From Leisingera sp. ANG-Vp (GTDB taxonomy: Bacteria; Pseudomonadota; Alphaproteobacteria; Rhodobacterales; Rhodobacteraceae), in contig NZ_JWLD01000012.1 in NCBI RefSeq assembly GCF_000813725.1, forward strand, positions 1 through 64,000: DNA of 64,000 bases, in the 5' to 3' direction. Under the pieces are notes generated by a model. The model had not been told where the DNA came from and did no database searches. It saw nothing but the letters and a program-made list of their open reading frames with translations. Below are positions 8,577 to 17,631 of the stretch, piece by piece. Each line of letters opens with the position of its first letter. Position 1 is the first letter of the stretch. A program made the position numbers and the translations under genes.

Positions 8577-10211
8577 ATGATCCGCGCGGCAGCGTTTGCG
8601 CGCGACTGGTTCGACAGCATCATCCTTGAGCTGTTCCGCCAGATGTGCTGGTCGTTCCTGCCGCCGCTGCTGATATATTTCGCCTATGGCGCGCAGGGCA
8701 TCACCACCGTCGCCGCCTCCTTTTTCGTCAAGGAATACCTGGATTTATCGGCCGCCTTTCTAGCGGGTCTGGCGTTCTGGGTCGGCTTGCCCTGGGCTTT
8801 GAAGATGCCGCTCGGCCATCTGGTCGACCTGATCTGGCGCTGGAAATACCTGCTGATCCTGCTGGGCGCCGGGCTGATGGCTGCCAGTTTCGCCATCCTC
8901 GCCGCCATCGTGCAGATGCCGGAAATGATGGCCGCGCTGATGCCGCTCAACGCTTGGTATGTGACCTCAGCCCTTCTCGCTCCGTGCGGTTTCGTGCTGC
9001 AGGACGTGGTTGCCGACGCCATGTCGGTCGAGGCGGTTCCCCACACCGACCATCAGGGCCGACCCCTGCCCGAGGCTGAGACCAAATCCCTGCACACCAC
9101 CATGCAGACCTTCGGCCGCATTGCGCTGATCGCGGGTTCCAGCGCTGCCGCCGCGCTGAACGTCGCCCTGTTCGACGGTGCCGATGCGCTGCCGCAGGAT
9201 GACAAAGGCGCGCTCTACGGTTTTGTCTTCACCCTCGCCCTGCTGATCCCGGTCATTTCCCTCTCCGGCGTCGCCCTCGCCATCGTGCAGAAATGGGCCA
9301 AGGCCGTCCGCTTGCGCCGCGCCGGTGTTCCGCCCGAGGATATCCGCGCCCGCCTGGAACTCCCGCGTGAGCCGGTCACGCCCAACCATTGGTATTTCAT
9401 CGGCGGCGGCGCCTTTGTCGCGCTCTCGCTCGCCGTGGGACTGGGCGATGTGCCCTATTCGCAGGAAATCGTCTTTGCCGGTTCCATGGCCATCGTTCTG
9501 TTCCTGATGCGCCAGCTGGTCTCGGTCCTGCCGGTGGACCACGCCCGCGCCCTGATCGGCACCGCCATCATCATCTTTGTTTACCGCGCCACGCCCCTGC
9601 GCGGCCCAGGCGCCACTTGGTTCGAGATCGACGTGCTGGGGTTTGATCAGCAGTTCCTTTCGGTCCTTGCCCTGATCACCTCGCTGCTGACCCTCGCCGG
9701 CATGCTGATCTTCCGCCCGCTGATGGCCAGCCGCCCGATTGCCTGGATTGTCGCCTTCCTTGCCATCACCGAAGCCGTCCTCAGCCTGCCCAACATCGCG
9801 CTCTACTACGGCGCCCATCACTGGACAGCCGCCATGACCGGCGGCGTGGTCGACGCCCGGTTCATCGCAATGGTCGACACCGCCGTCGAATCTCCGCTGG
9901 GCCAGGTTGCGATGATCCCCATGCTCGCCTGGATCGCCCGCAACGCGCCCTCCGGCCTCAAAGCCACCTTCTTTGCGGTCATGGCCTCCTTCACCAATCT
10001 GGCACTCTCGGCCTCCAGCCTGGGCACCAAATACTTGAACGAGATCTTCGTGGTGACCCGCGAAGTGACAGATTCGGCAGGCGCCATCACAACCGCCGCC
10101 GACTATTCCCAGCTTGGGTTCCTGCTGATCACTGTTGGCGTGATCCTCCTCGCAGCCCCCCTGACCGCGATTTTCGTGATCCAAAACAGCCGCTTCCGCA
10201 CCTCGGAATAA
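8577..10211 (+). CDS. MFS-type membrane transporter, 544 aa
   Basis: Polytopic inner-membrane protein with about 12 hydrophobic helices, and a central cytoplasmic loop (about 240-265). The N-terminal half (LPWALKMPLGHLVDLIWRWK, near residue 78) resembles folate/biopterin-transporter or AmpG-like MFS members. Substrate is unknown. It has tgaggag just upstream of its ATG and lies 13 bp behind the CNNM-type gene, suggesting co-expression. Confidence 0.78.
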   Translation: MIRAAAFARDWFDSIILELFRQMCWSFLPPLLIYFAYGAQGITTVAASFFVKEYLDLSAAFLAGLAFWVGLPWALKMPLGHLVDLIWRWKYLLILLGAGLMAASFAILAAIVQMPEMMAALMPLNAWYVTSALLAPCGFVLQDVVADAMSVEAVPHTDHQGRPLPEAETKSLHTTMQTFGRIALIAGSSAAAALNVALFDGADALPQDDKGALYGFVFTLALLIPVISLSGVALAIVQKWAKAVRLRRAGVPPEDIRARLELPREPVTPNHWYFIGGGAFVALSLAVGLGDVPYSQEIVFAGSMAIVLFLMRQLVSVLPVDHARALIGTAIIIFVYRATPLRGPGATWFEIDVLGFDQQFLSVLALITSLLTLAGMLIFRPLMASRPIAWIVAFLAITEAVLSLPNIALYYGAHHWTAAMTGGVVDARFIAMVDTAVESPLGQVAMIPMLAWIARNAPSGLKATFFAVMASFTNLALSASSLGTKYLNEIFVVTREVTDSAGAITTAADYSQLGFLLITVGVILLAAPLTAIFVIQNSRFRTSE

Positions 10212-10311
10212 CCAACTGCCCCTAACTTCAGCGCAGGCGGATAACATGCCTCACAAGAGCCAGCTGCCGTCAGGCCTGTTCAAGCCGATCAAAAGCAGTT
10301 CACGAACGACG

Positions 10312-10334
10312 CGGGCGGAGAATGCCTCCGCCCG
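10312..10334 (-). terminator. Hairpin downstream of the 50-aa membrane peptide gene
   Basis: A 9-bp perfect stem (cgggcggag / ctccgcccg) with a 5-nt loop lies 5 bp beyond the stop codon of the minus-strand small gene. No strong T tract follows, so termination efficiency is uncertain; it also faces the 3' end of the plus-strand MFS gene. Confidence 0.5.
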
Positions 10335-10339
10335 TGCCA

Positions 10340-10492
10340 TCACCATTTCAAGATCGCCAAAACGATCATTCCGCCCGTGAAAATGGCAACACTCCACAGG
10401 GAAGGCCGTTGCCATATCTTAATGTGAAGCCCTTCTTTGAAAATTTCGATGTACGGCTTCTTCTGCTCTGCCTCGTTCTTGTCCCAGCGCAT
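10340..10492 (-). CDS. Small membrane protein (50 aa), uncharacterised
   Basis: On the minus strand a 50-codon frame starts MRWDKNEAEQKKPYIEIF, continues through an amphipathic stretch, and ends with one hydrophobic helix (about residues 32-48) closing in ILKW. A G-rich ribosome site (ggggggcg) sits just before the ATG, and a perfect hairpin follows the stop. These flanks and the polar-then-hydrophobic design make it more convincing than the overlapping plus-strand 89-codon frame. Function unknown. Confidence 0.65.
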   Translation of the reverse strand: MRWDKNEAEQKKPYIEIFKEGLHIKIWQRPSLWSVAIFTGGMIVLAILKW

Positions 10493-10570
10493 GACGCCCC
10501 CCAAGAAGTTTGCAGATACCTCAGGCTAGCAGATGCATCTGCTGACGAATCGCCCCGCGGTTTCCTGGTA

Positions 10571-10593
10571 GTTGACCACCGCATGTGGTGAAC
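10571..10593. promoter_or_regulatory. Dyad in the gap before the flavoprotein gene, candidate operator
   Basis: gttgaccac-cgcat-gtggtgaac is an inverted repeat with 8 of 9 paired positions and a 5-nt centre, in the 358-bp gap (10493-10850) between the 50-aa gene and the dehydrogenase gene. The form resembles GntR/LacI-type operators. Nothing else recognisable lies in the gap, which is notably AT-richer than its surroundings. Confidence 0.35.
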
Positions 10594-10850
10594 TTTGCAA
10601 AAGTTTGCCGATATACGGGTGCCGGCGGCTAATCATAAGTTTAAGTTACGTTTCAGCTTCTGCGTGGCCTGCTCGTAACATAGCTCAAGAAATCATCACG
10701 TTTGATCTCTGAAAAGTGAGATTAGACTAACGACCTGCCTTCCCTTGCCCCTATTCACGCCTGCTGGAAAGTTTGGCACTGGAAGATTTCACTGGACTAC
10801 TACACACATATGTCCAGAATGCAGCCAGCACCTTATCAGGGAGAGGCCTC

Positions 10851-13268
10851 ATGAAGACCACCACACGCGTGGCAGTTATCGGCGGCGGCGTCGTCGGCTG
10901 CTCTGTTCTCTACCACCTGACCAAGCTCGGCTGGTCGGACGTCATGCTGATCGAACGCTCGGAGCTGACCTCAGGCTCGACCTGGCACGCGGCGGGCGGT
11001 TTCCACACCCTCAACGGCGACACCAATATGGCGGCGCTGCAGGGCTACACCATCAAGCTCTACAAAGAGCTGGAGGAAATCACCGGCATGTCCTGCGGCC
11101 TCCACCATGTGGGCGGCGTCACCCTCGCGGAAACCCAGGAACGCTTCGACATGCTCAAGGCCGAGCGCGCCAAGCACCGTTTCATGGGGCTGGAGACCGA
11201 AATCGTCTCCCCGGAGGAAATCAAGAAGATCGCCCCCGTCACCAATGTGGACGGCATCATCGGCGGCCTCTACGACCCGCTCGACGGCCATCTCGACCCT
11301 TCCGGCACCACCCACGCCTATGCCAAGGCCGCGCGCATGGGCGGCGCCACTATTGAGACCCACTGCAAGGTGATCGAGACCAACCAGCGCCCCGACGGCA
11401 CCTGGGATGTGGTCACCAACAAAGGCACCATCCACGCCGAGCATGTCGTGAACGCTGGCGGCCTCTGGGCGCGCGAGGTCGGCGCCATGGCCGGCGTCTA
11501 CTTCCCGCTGCACCCGATGGAGCACCAGTATATCGTCACCGACGAAGTGCCGATGATCGCCGAGATCATCGACGGCGGCGGCGAGCACCCGCATGTGATG
11601 GATCCGGCCGGCGAAAGCTATCTGCGCCAGGAGGGCCGCGGCCTTTGCATCGGTTTCTACGAACAGCCCTGCAAACCCTGGGCGGTGGACGGCACGCCGT
11701 GGGACTTCGGCCACGAGCTGCTGCCCGATGACTTCGACAAGATCGAGGATTCCATCGCCTTTGCCTACAAACGCTTCCCGGCTCTGGAGGCCGCAGGCGT
11801 CAAATCGGTGATCCACGGCCCCTTCACCTTTGCCCCCGACGGCAACCCGCTGGTCGGCCCGGTGCCGGGCATGCGCAACTACTGGTCCGCCTGCGCGGTC
11901 ATGGCCGGCTTCTCCCAAGGCGGCGGCGTCGGGTTGATGCTGGCCCAATGGATGGTCGAGGGCGAATGCGAGCGCGACACCTTCGCGATGGACTGCGCCC
12001 GCTTCGGCGACTGGATCACCCCGGGCTACACCCGCCCCAAAGTCACTGAAAACTATCAGAAACGCTTCTCTATCGCCTACCCGAACGAGGAGCTGCCCGC
12101 GGCCCGCCCGTTCCGCACAACACCGATGTATGACATCTTTGACGGCATGGGCGCGGTCTGGGGTGCGCAATACGGCATGGAGGTCCCGAACTATTTCGCC
12201 GAAGGGGACGAGCCGCGCTACGAGACCCCCTCCTTCCGCCGCTCCAACGCCTTTGACGCCACCGCGCGCGAGGTCAAAGCGGTGCGCGAAAACGTCGGCA
12301 TCAACGAGGTCCACAACTTCGGCAAATACCTGATCAAAGGTGCGGGCGCCCGCGCCTGGCTCGACCGCATCATGGCAGGCCGGGTGCCCAAGCCGGGCCG
12401 CCTGTCGCTGACCCCGATGCTGTCGCCCAAGGGCCGCCTGATCGGCGACTTCACCATCTCCTGCCTCTCGGAAGAAGAGTTCCAGCTAACCGCATCTTAT
12501 GGCTCGCAGGCCTACCACATGCGCTGGTTCCTGCAGAATCTGGACGACGGCGTTGCCCTCGAGAACGTCTCCGACACCCGCAACGGCTTCCAGATCGCAG
12601 GCCCCAAGGCGCGCGAGGTGCTGCAGGCCTGCACAAGGCAGGACATCTCGGACATGCGCTTCATGGATGTCCGCCGCCTGACCGTCGGCATGGCCGACTG
12701 CATCGTCCAGCGCGTCAGCTACACCGGCGATCTTGGCTATGAAATCTACTGCGACCTGCCCAGCCAGCGCGCCCTATGGGATGCGCTGTGGACTGCAGGC
12801 CAGCCTCACGGCATGAAACCCTTTGGCATGCGCGCGATGATGTCCCTGCGCCTGGACAAGTTCTTCGGCTCCTGGCTGCGGGAATTCTCGCCCGATTATA
12901 CGGCGGCTGAAACCGGCCTCGACCGTTTCATCTCCTTCAAGAAAAACGCGGATTTCATCGGCCGCGCTGCAGCCGAGGCCGAACGCGACGCGGGCCCCGC
13001 CCGTCAGCTCTGCGCTTTCGAGGTCGAGGCTGACGACGCCGATGTGGTCGCCTATGAGCCGATCTGGCTCGACGGCGCCGTGGTTGGCTTCTGCACCTCG
13101 GGCGGCTACTCGCACCACGCGCAGAAATCGATCGCCCTGGGTTTTGTGCCCACGGACCGCGCTGAAGCAGGGCTGGAGGTCGAGATCGAGATCCTAGGCA
13201 AAATGTACAAGGCCCGGCTGATCACCGAGCCGCTGTTCGACGCCGACGGCGCCCGCATGCGCGGTTAA
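10851..13268 (+). CDS. FAD-dependent dehydrogenase of the dimethylglycine/sarcosine dehydrogenase family
   Basis: An 805-aa two-part enzyme. The N-terminal half is a DAO-type flavoprotein (VAVIGGGVVGCSVLYHL Rossmann loop at residues 6-22, SGSTWHAAGGFHTL near 39, the region that holds the covalent-flavin His in DMGDH/SARDH). The C-terminal half is a GcvT-like folate-binding aminomethyl domain with its C-terminal barrel. The family oxidatively demethylates dimethylglycine or sarcosine and passes the one-carbon unit to tetrahydrofolate. The ATG at 10851 was preferred because gggagag sits 5 nt upstream; the frame opens 26 codons earlier. Exact substrate is not decidable here; several paralogues are usual in this group. 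Confidence 0.87.
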   Translation: MKTTTRVAVIGGGVVGCSVLYHLTKLGWSDVMLIERSELTSGSTWHAAGGFHTLNGDTNMAALQGYTIKLYKELEEITGMSCGLHHVGGVTLAETQERFDMLKAERAKHRFMGLETEIVSPEEIKKIAPVTNVDGIIGGLYDPLDGHLDPSGTTHAYAKAARMGGATIETHCKVIETNQRPDGTWDVVTNKGTIHAEHVVNAGGLWAREVGAMAGVYFPLHPMEHQYIVTDEVPMIAEIIDGGGEHPHVMDPAGESYLRQEGRGLCIGFYEQPCKPWAVDGTPWDFGHELLPDDFDKIEDSIAFAYKRFPALEAAGVKSVIHGPFTFAPDGNPLVGPVPGMRNYWSACAVMAGFSQGGGVGLMLAQWMVEGECERDTFAMDCARFGDWITPGYTRPKVTENYQKRFSIAYPNEELPAARPFRTTPMYDIFDGMGAVWGAQYGMEVPNYFAEGDEPRYETPSFRRSNAFDATAREVKAVRENVGINEVHNFGKYLIKGAGARAWLDRIMAGRVPKPGRLSLTPMLSPKGRLIGDFTISCLSEEEFQLTASYGSQAYHMRWFLQNLDDGVALENVSDTRNGFQIAGPKAREVLQACTRQDISDMRFMDVRRLTVGMADCIVQRVSYTGDLGYEIYCDLPSQRALWDALWTAGQPHGMKPFGMRAMMSLRLDKFFGSWLREFSPDYTAAETGLDRFISFKKNADFIGRAAAEAERDAGPARQLCAFEVEADDADVVAYEPIWLDGAVVGFCTSGGYSHHAQKSIALGFVPTDRAEAGLEVEIEILGKMYKARLITEPLFDADGARMRG

Positions 13269-13274
13269 GTTCCC

Positions 13275-13303
13275 CAGGCAGGTCAGCAAGCCTGACCTGC
13301 CTG
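13275..13303 (+). terminator. Hairpin after the dehydrogenase gene
   Basis: A 12-bp perfect stem (caggcaggtcag / ctgacctgcctg) with a 5-nt loop starts 7 bp after the stop. It lacks a T tract, so it is either a weak terminator or a 3'-end stabilising structure. Confidence 0.55.
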
Positions 13304-13518
13304 CCCCCTGTTGCCGCCTCGGCGCACGCTGCCGCAAGGACACTCCCGCAACACATGCGTCAGTGCCTGCACCCAAATGTTTCGCGCGCGAAACATTCCG
13401 TCAGCCTTGCTGACCTTCCCAACGTTTCATCTCTTCTGGCCCACGCACTTCTTCTTTGCCAAAATACTCCCGCCGGAGGCATCCGCCCTCGCAACACAAA
13501 GCCAAGGCCAGGAAATCC

Positions 13519-14100
13519 ATGACCGCTATCGCCATTCTCCTGCTTGCCGCCGGCGCCTCTTCCAGAATGCTAGGCCGCGACAAACTGATGGAGGACGTAG
13601 ACGGCCAGCCCCTGCTCACCCTGATGTGCCGCCGTGCGGCGCTGACCGGGCTGGCGGTCTATGTGACGCTTCCTGGCATTGCGCACCCGCGTGCCAATGC
13701 AACCGGAACAGCGGCTCAAGTCCCGGTGCCGGATGCGCAGGACGGCATGTCCGCCTCAATCCGGCGCGGCGTTGCCGCCCTGCCCAAGGAGGCGGAAGCC
13801 GTGATGATCCTGCCAGCGGACATGCCGGAAATCGAAACCCAGGACTTGCTGCATATCGCGGCCCATTTCGGTGGAGAGGACAGCCCTGTCCTGCGCGCCA
13901 CTGCCACCGACGGTACCCCGGGCCACCCGGTGCTGTTTCCCCGCCGCTGTTTCGGCGCCCTGCAAAACCTCAGCGGCGACCAGGGCGCACGCAGCGTGCT
14001 GAAAAGCGAAACCGTGCAAACCATCCCCCTGCCGGACCGCCACGCGCTGACCGATCTGGACACGCCTGAAGACTGGGCCGCCTGGCGCAGCCGCCGCTAA
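13519..14100 (+). CDS. MobA/MocA-like nucleotidyltransferase
   Basis: A 193-aa protein starting MTAIAILLLAAGASSRM, the LxAGxSxRM nucleotide-binding signature of NTP_transf_3 enzymes, with a downstream Lys (RDKLMEDV) and a MILPADMPEI block that would bind metal and nucleotide. The family includes CTP:molybdopterin cytidylyltransferase (MocA), which finishes molybdenum cofactor for xanthine-dehydrogenase-type enzymes. No XDH/CoxL genes lie nearby, so MocA is plausible but unproved. The start at 13519 was chosen because the 21 upstream in-frame codons are Arg/Lys-rich and come before the family signature. Confidence 0.8.
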   Translation: MTAIAILLLAAGASSRMLGRDKLMEDVDGQPLLTLMCRRAALTGLAVYVTLPGIAHPRANATGTAAQVPVPDAQDGMSASIRRGVAALPKEAEAVMILPADMPEIETQDLLHIAAHFGGEDSPVLRATATDGTPGHPVLFPRRCFGALQNLSGDQGARSVLKSETVQTIPLPDRHALTDLDTPEDWAAWRSRR

Positions 14101-14110
14101 GCACCGCAAA

Positions 14111-14137
14111 AGAAAAGGCAGGGCAAAATGCCCTGCC
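14111..14137 (-). terminator. Terminator of the RTX/Hint gene, facing the nucleotidyltransferase gene
   Basis: A 9-bp perfect stem (ggcagggca / tgccctgcc, 14117-14125 and 14129-14137) with a 3-nt loop. Read on the minus strand it is followed by a T-rich tract (complement of agaaaa), making it a good terminator for the minus-strand gene; it may also stop plus-strand reading. Confidence 0.75.
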
Positions 14138-14191
14138 TCCCTGCGCTTTTGCTTCTTGCGGCCGTCTCCCCCAAAACGGCAGCTGCATAAA

Positions 14192-16420
14192 TCAATGCAC
14201 AAGCAGATGCGCTTCATGTTTGCGCAGCGAGCGGCGCGCCGCAGTGTAGGCTGCGCGGCCCTTCTCGGACTTCAGCTCCGGGAACAGTTCGAACAGTTCG
14301 TTGCGCTGCGCGTTGTCCAGGCCCCGCAGGGACTGGTCGCCGGGCTGGAAGCTTTCGGTCCAGGCTCCGTCGGACAGCACAACCTCATGCTGGTCGAACA
14401 TGAAGTGGATATAGGTGACCTTGGAGGTCTCCACCCGGTCGACGCCCGCGAGGCCGGTCAGATGCTTGGCCGCCACCAGAACCTCGCGGTCCTCGAAGTA
14501 GAGCGCGGTCTTGTCATTGGCGACCAGCACCCGGTGGTTCGGGCTGACCATCATGTCGCGCTCCGGCAGGCCGTTGCCGAGGGCGCCCTGGCGGATCAGC
14601 ACCGGCTGCAGATGCGCGGCGCGGGCCAGGTCGCGGCCTTCCAGCGTGCGGGTGCCAACCCAGCGGATTTCCTGGATGCCGTTGTCGCGGGTGATCACCC
14701 GGTCGCCAGCCTGCAGGTCCTCGACGCGGCGCTCGCCCAGCGGCGTCGCAATCAGCGTGCCCGGCGTGAAGCAGGGAATGATCTGCTCAATCTCGCCAAA
14801 GGTCATCGAACCGGTCACATCGCCGTCACCGTCCAGGAAGTTGACAGTGCCCGAAATGCTGTTGCCGTCGGCATCGACAGTAACACCGGTCAGCTCAAAC
14901 GGGCCGGAGCCGGTCAGGTCCAGGGTGTCGAAGTCATCGCCGCCCGAGCCGCCATCGACCACGTCGCCGGCATCACCGCCGATGAAGGTGTCCCGGTCGT
15001 CGCCGCCCGACAAAGTGTCCGCGCCCTGGCCGCCAGTGATCAGATCATTGCCCGAACCGCCAGAGACTTCGTCGTCGTCGATACCCGCGTCGATGGTGTC
15101 ATTGCCTGCGCCGCCCGTGATGACGTCATCATCATCCTGGCCAAAGATCAGGTCATTGCCGGCACCGCCGTCGATGGTGTCCATCCCGTTGGTCGGATCC
15201 GGGTCAGCCGGACGGCCGTCGCTGCCGTCGTCGGTGATGTTCAGACCATCCGGGAAAGCCGGGTTCAGGCCGCCATAAATGGTGTCGCCGCCGCTGCCGC
15301 CCTGGATCAGGTCCGAGCCTTCGCCGCCGGTGATCACATCGGCATCCGCGCCGCCGTCGATGGTGTCGTCATCGATGCCCGCATCGATCACATCCATGCC
15401 GGAGCCGCCTTCGATCACATCAGCGTCGTCGCCGGTCGAGATAGTGTCATTGCCGGCACCGCCCAGCACGGTGTCCATGTCATCAAACGGATCCGCGTCG
15501 GCCGGGATGAACGGGATGTCCGGATCGGTGCCGGTGTAGCCCGGGAAGCCGCGGTCCGGCAGCGGCACGCCGCCGGAGGTGTCAATCACATCGTCGCCAT
15601 CGCCGCCGTCAACCCCATCGGAGCCGTCGCCGCCGTCGATAGTGTCGTTGCCGCCGCCGCCAAAGATGGTGTCATCGCCGTCACCGCCGATCAGCACGTC
15701 ATCGCCCGGCACAACCGGGTCTGCCGGATCGGATTCATAGTCGAAATGCACGTTGTCGAACTCGGTGCCCGAGGTGCCCAGATCAACAGTCAGCTTGACG
15801 TCGTTGAAGTCGCGGTCGCCCAGGCCGGCCAGATCTTCAAAGCCCAGCTTGACCGAACCGTCGGGGTTCTGGGTGATGCCCTGGGTATGAACCAGCCCGT
15901 CGCTGTTCAGACCAACGTTGGCGCCATAGCCGGAAGAGAAGAAAGTGCCCTGCGGGCTGATGATGCCCACGCCCACCACGGCGCCTTCGGGCGCGTCGTA
16001 GGTAAAGGTCTCGCCCACGTCTTCCTTGGCATTTTCGCTCAGCACCACAACGTTGCTGATCTCACCGGTAGCGGGATCGATGGTATAGGCAAACACCTGG
16101 TTGCGGAACGCAGCGCTGGTTGAGTCGATGGTGATCGAAACCGGGCTGGTGGCGCCGGAGACACCGTCGCCATAGATCAGGTCATCGCCGGTACCGCCGT
16201 CCACGGTGTCATCGCCAGAACCTGCGTAGATGCTGTCGTTGCCGGAACCAGCAACAATAACGTCATCGTCCGGGCCCGCCGAAGGATCGATGGCATCGCC
16301 ATTGTCGACCATGTCGCCTTCCGGATCACCGGTGTACGCCGCATCGATCAGGTCGTCCCCGGAAGTGCCTTCGACAATCCCGTCCAGCGCCGGATTCGGC
16401 TCATCGTAACTCTTTGTCAT
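14192..16420 (-). CDS. RTX-repeat calcium-binding protein with DUF4114-like region and C-terminal Hint domain
   Basis: A 742-aa acidic protein, probably exported by a type I secretion system. A first short set of Asp/Gly repeats is followed by a DUF4114-like stretch (about 105-210, ending GLGDRDFNDV), then many GGxGxD nonapeptide repeats (for example GGDGDDTIFGGGGNDTIDGG) that bind Ca2+ outside the cell. The last 190 residues form a Hint_2-type domain: Cys550 in CFTPGTLI, RVEDLQAGDRV, and the His of SPNHRVLV, as in intein/hedgehog autoprocessing folds. The ATG at 16420 follows gaggaga. No secretion ABC genes are adjacent. Role unknown; surface adhesion or a self-processing matrix protein is a guess. 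Confidence 0.87.
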   Translation of the reverse strand: MTKSYDEPNPALDGIVEGTSGDDLIDAAYTGDPEGDMVDNGDAIDPSAGPDDDVIVAGSGNDSIYAGSGDDTVDGGTGDDLIYGDGVSGATSPVSITIDSTSAAFRNQVFAYTIDPATGEISNVVVLSENAKEDVGETFTYDAPEGAVVGVGIISPQGTFFSSGYGANVGLNSDGLVHTQGITQNPDGSVKLGFEDLAGLGDRDFNDVKLTVDLGTSGTEFDNVHFDYESDPADPVVPGDDVLIGGDGDDTIFGGGGNDTIDGGDGSDGVDGGDGDDVIDTSGGVPLPDRGFPGYTGTDPDIPFIPADADPFDDMDTVLGGAGNDTISTGDDADVIEGGSGMDVIDAGIDDDTIDGGADADVITGGEGSDLIQGGSGGDTIYGGLNPAFPDGLNITDDGSDGRPADPDPTNGMDTIDGGAGNDLIFGQDDDDVITGGAGNDTIDAGIDDDEVSGGSGNDLITGGQGADTLSGGDDRDTFIGGDAGDVVDGGSGGDDFDTLDLTGSGPFELTGVTVDADGNSISGTVNFLDGDGDVTGSMTFGEIEQIIPCFTPGTLIATPLGERRVEDLQAGDRVITRDNGIQEIRWVGTRTLEGRDLARAAHLQPVLIRQGALGNGLPERDMMVSPNHRVLVANDKTALYFEDREVLVAAKHLTGLAGVDRVETSKVTYIHFMFDQHEVVLSDGAWTESFQPGDQSLRGLDNAQRNELFELFPELKSEKGRAAYTAARRSLRKHEAHLLVH

Positions 16421-17251
16421 CACCTTCTCCTCACCAGTCTGGCCCCAAGCCCCATCCTTCGGGCCAGCCAGGCAGCCGCAAAGCCATGCGGTACGCCGCA
16501 GTCAATTCACCAGCCCAAGCGGGATGGGGGCCAGAACGCGCAAGCGCCCTGGATTGCGTGCCGCAGCGGCACGCAGCCGGATAGCTAAAGCTTTCGGATC
16601 AGTGGTGTGCCGACCTAGCGGCACCGGGACCATTTAAAATTTTCAGTAGTCCACCACACTCCAGCAGCTCGCAGAACTCGCCCCCCCAAATGGGCTAATC
16701 CATGCATACTTTAGGCGGTTCAGGGCACAAAGCCAAAAAATTGCCTAAAATTCCTCGCAATACGCCGCTGCGGCCTGCTGCCGGGACTGTCCGCCTGTGC
16801 GATCTGCCCCGCATTGTTTCCCCTACAGGTGGTAATTCGAGGCGGAAATGTTCGCAGAGTGCTATTTACAGGGGGAGCCGTTAACGCAGCATACAAGGAT
16901 TGTTTCCAACTGCGAAACATGGAGAGATTGTGACGGCCGCGCCCGTTTTATCCGCCAGCAGCACCTTGCCCTTAGGGAAATGGGCCGGATTTGCATTCAA
17001 TCCCCAAGGTTCGCCCGGTTTGTTTCCGAAAGCTACCGAAGATGCACGCCAGTCTTTCGAATCAACGGGCCTGTGCAAAAGGTCAGCGCAGCCGCCCAGC
17101 AAAGTAAATAACCTTGAAGAATTTATTCAAACCATCGGCGCCGGTCTGCCGCTGTCCCTGTACCATTGCGCTGCAGCCTATCCGAAAACTAACCCCCCGC
17201 ATCCCGGATTTCCGGTTATACTCGGCAGTATCCACAAAACAGGAGAACACC
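16421..17251. other. 831-bp intergenic region, largely unexplained
   Basis: The region lies between the RTX/Hint gene and a 65-aa gene that are transcribed away from each other, so it should hold both promoters. It contains a near-perfect dyad gcgtgcc-gcagc-ggcacgc (16556-16574), an AT-rich patch (about 16633-16645) that could serve as a minus-strand -10 element, a run of seven C near 16681, and AT-rich DNA just before 17252. Short frames here lack SD sites and protein-like composition. No RNA gene was recognised. Confidence 0.5.
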
Positions 17252-17449
17252 ATGCTCTACCCGCTTGCCACGCTGGAATCTGAGAAACTGGACGCGATTC
17301 AGGCCCTGGAGAAGGATATCGGCAGCCCGGTGGTAGCACTGGCCGGAGTTGACACGGATACCGCTGCGCTGCCGGAAGATCAGCTCAAGAAACTGCAGGA
17401 GCTGGAAGAGGAACTGGGGGTTGTCCTTGTTGCGGTGCGCCCCAACTGA
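17252..17449 (+). CDS. Small soluble protein (65 aa), uncharacterised
   Basis: The frame begins MLYPLATLESEKLDAIQALE and ends VVLVAVRPN. It has a good ribosome site (aggag, 6 nt before ATG), high charge with a helical Leu/Glu/Lys-rich centre (DQLKKLQELEEELG), and hydrophobic VVALAGV and VVLVAV strands, suggesting a compact alpha/beta fold. The frame is open further upstream, but those codons have no ribosome site. Function unknown. Confidence 0.72.
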   Translation: MLYPLATLESEKLDAIQALEKDIGSPVVALAGVDTDTAALPEDQLKKLQELEEELGVVLVAVRPN

Positions 17450-17530
17450 CGGCAACGGCCGCAAAGCTGCAGCCCAGGCGTGCTAACCGCCTTTGGCGGG
17501 ACACCGGAAAACCGTCTGATCTGATGATTA

Positions 17531-17620
17531 TGGCGGAGAGACAGGGATTCGAACCCTGGAGACGGTTTCCCGCCTACACACTTTCCAGGCGTGCGCCTTC
17601 GACCACTCGGCCACCTCTCC
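17531..17620 (-). tRNA. tRNA-Ser (anticodon GGA)
   Basis: On the minus strand the 90-nt cloverleaf has acceptor arms ggagagg / tctctcc, a type II long variable arm typical of Ser, anticodon GGA within cctGGAaag, a ggttcgaatcc T arm, discriminator G and an encoded CCA end (17531-17533). It decodes UCC and UCU. Confidence 0.96.
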
Positions 17621-17631
17621 GTTGAGGGGGC

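Noticed and set aside
10322-10591. 89-codon plus-strand frame
   Set aside because: No SD, odd composition, and overlaps a better-supported minus-strand 50-aa gene.
14156-16123. 655-codon plus-strand frame
   Set aside because: It is antisense to the RTX repeats; the repeated GGxGxD codons keep the opposite strand open. The minus frame has a signature-rich protein and SD.
16702-17283. Several 60-127-codon frames in the gap after the RTX gene
   Set aside because: They lack ribosome sites and protein-like composition; only the 65-aa gene at 17252 has both.
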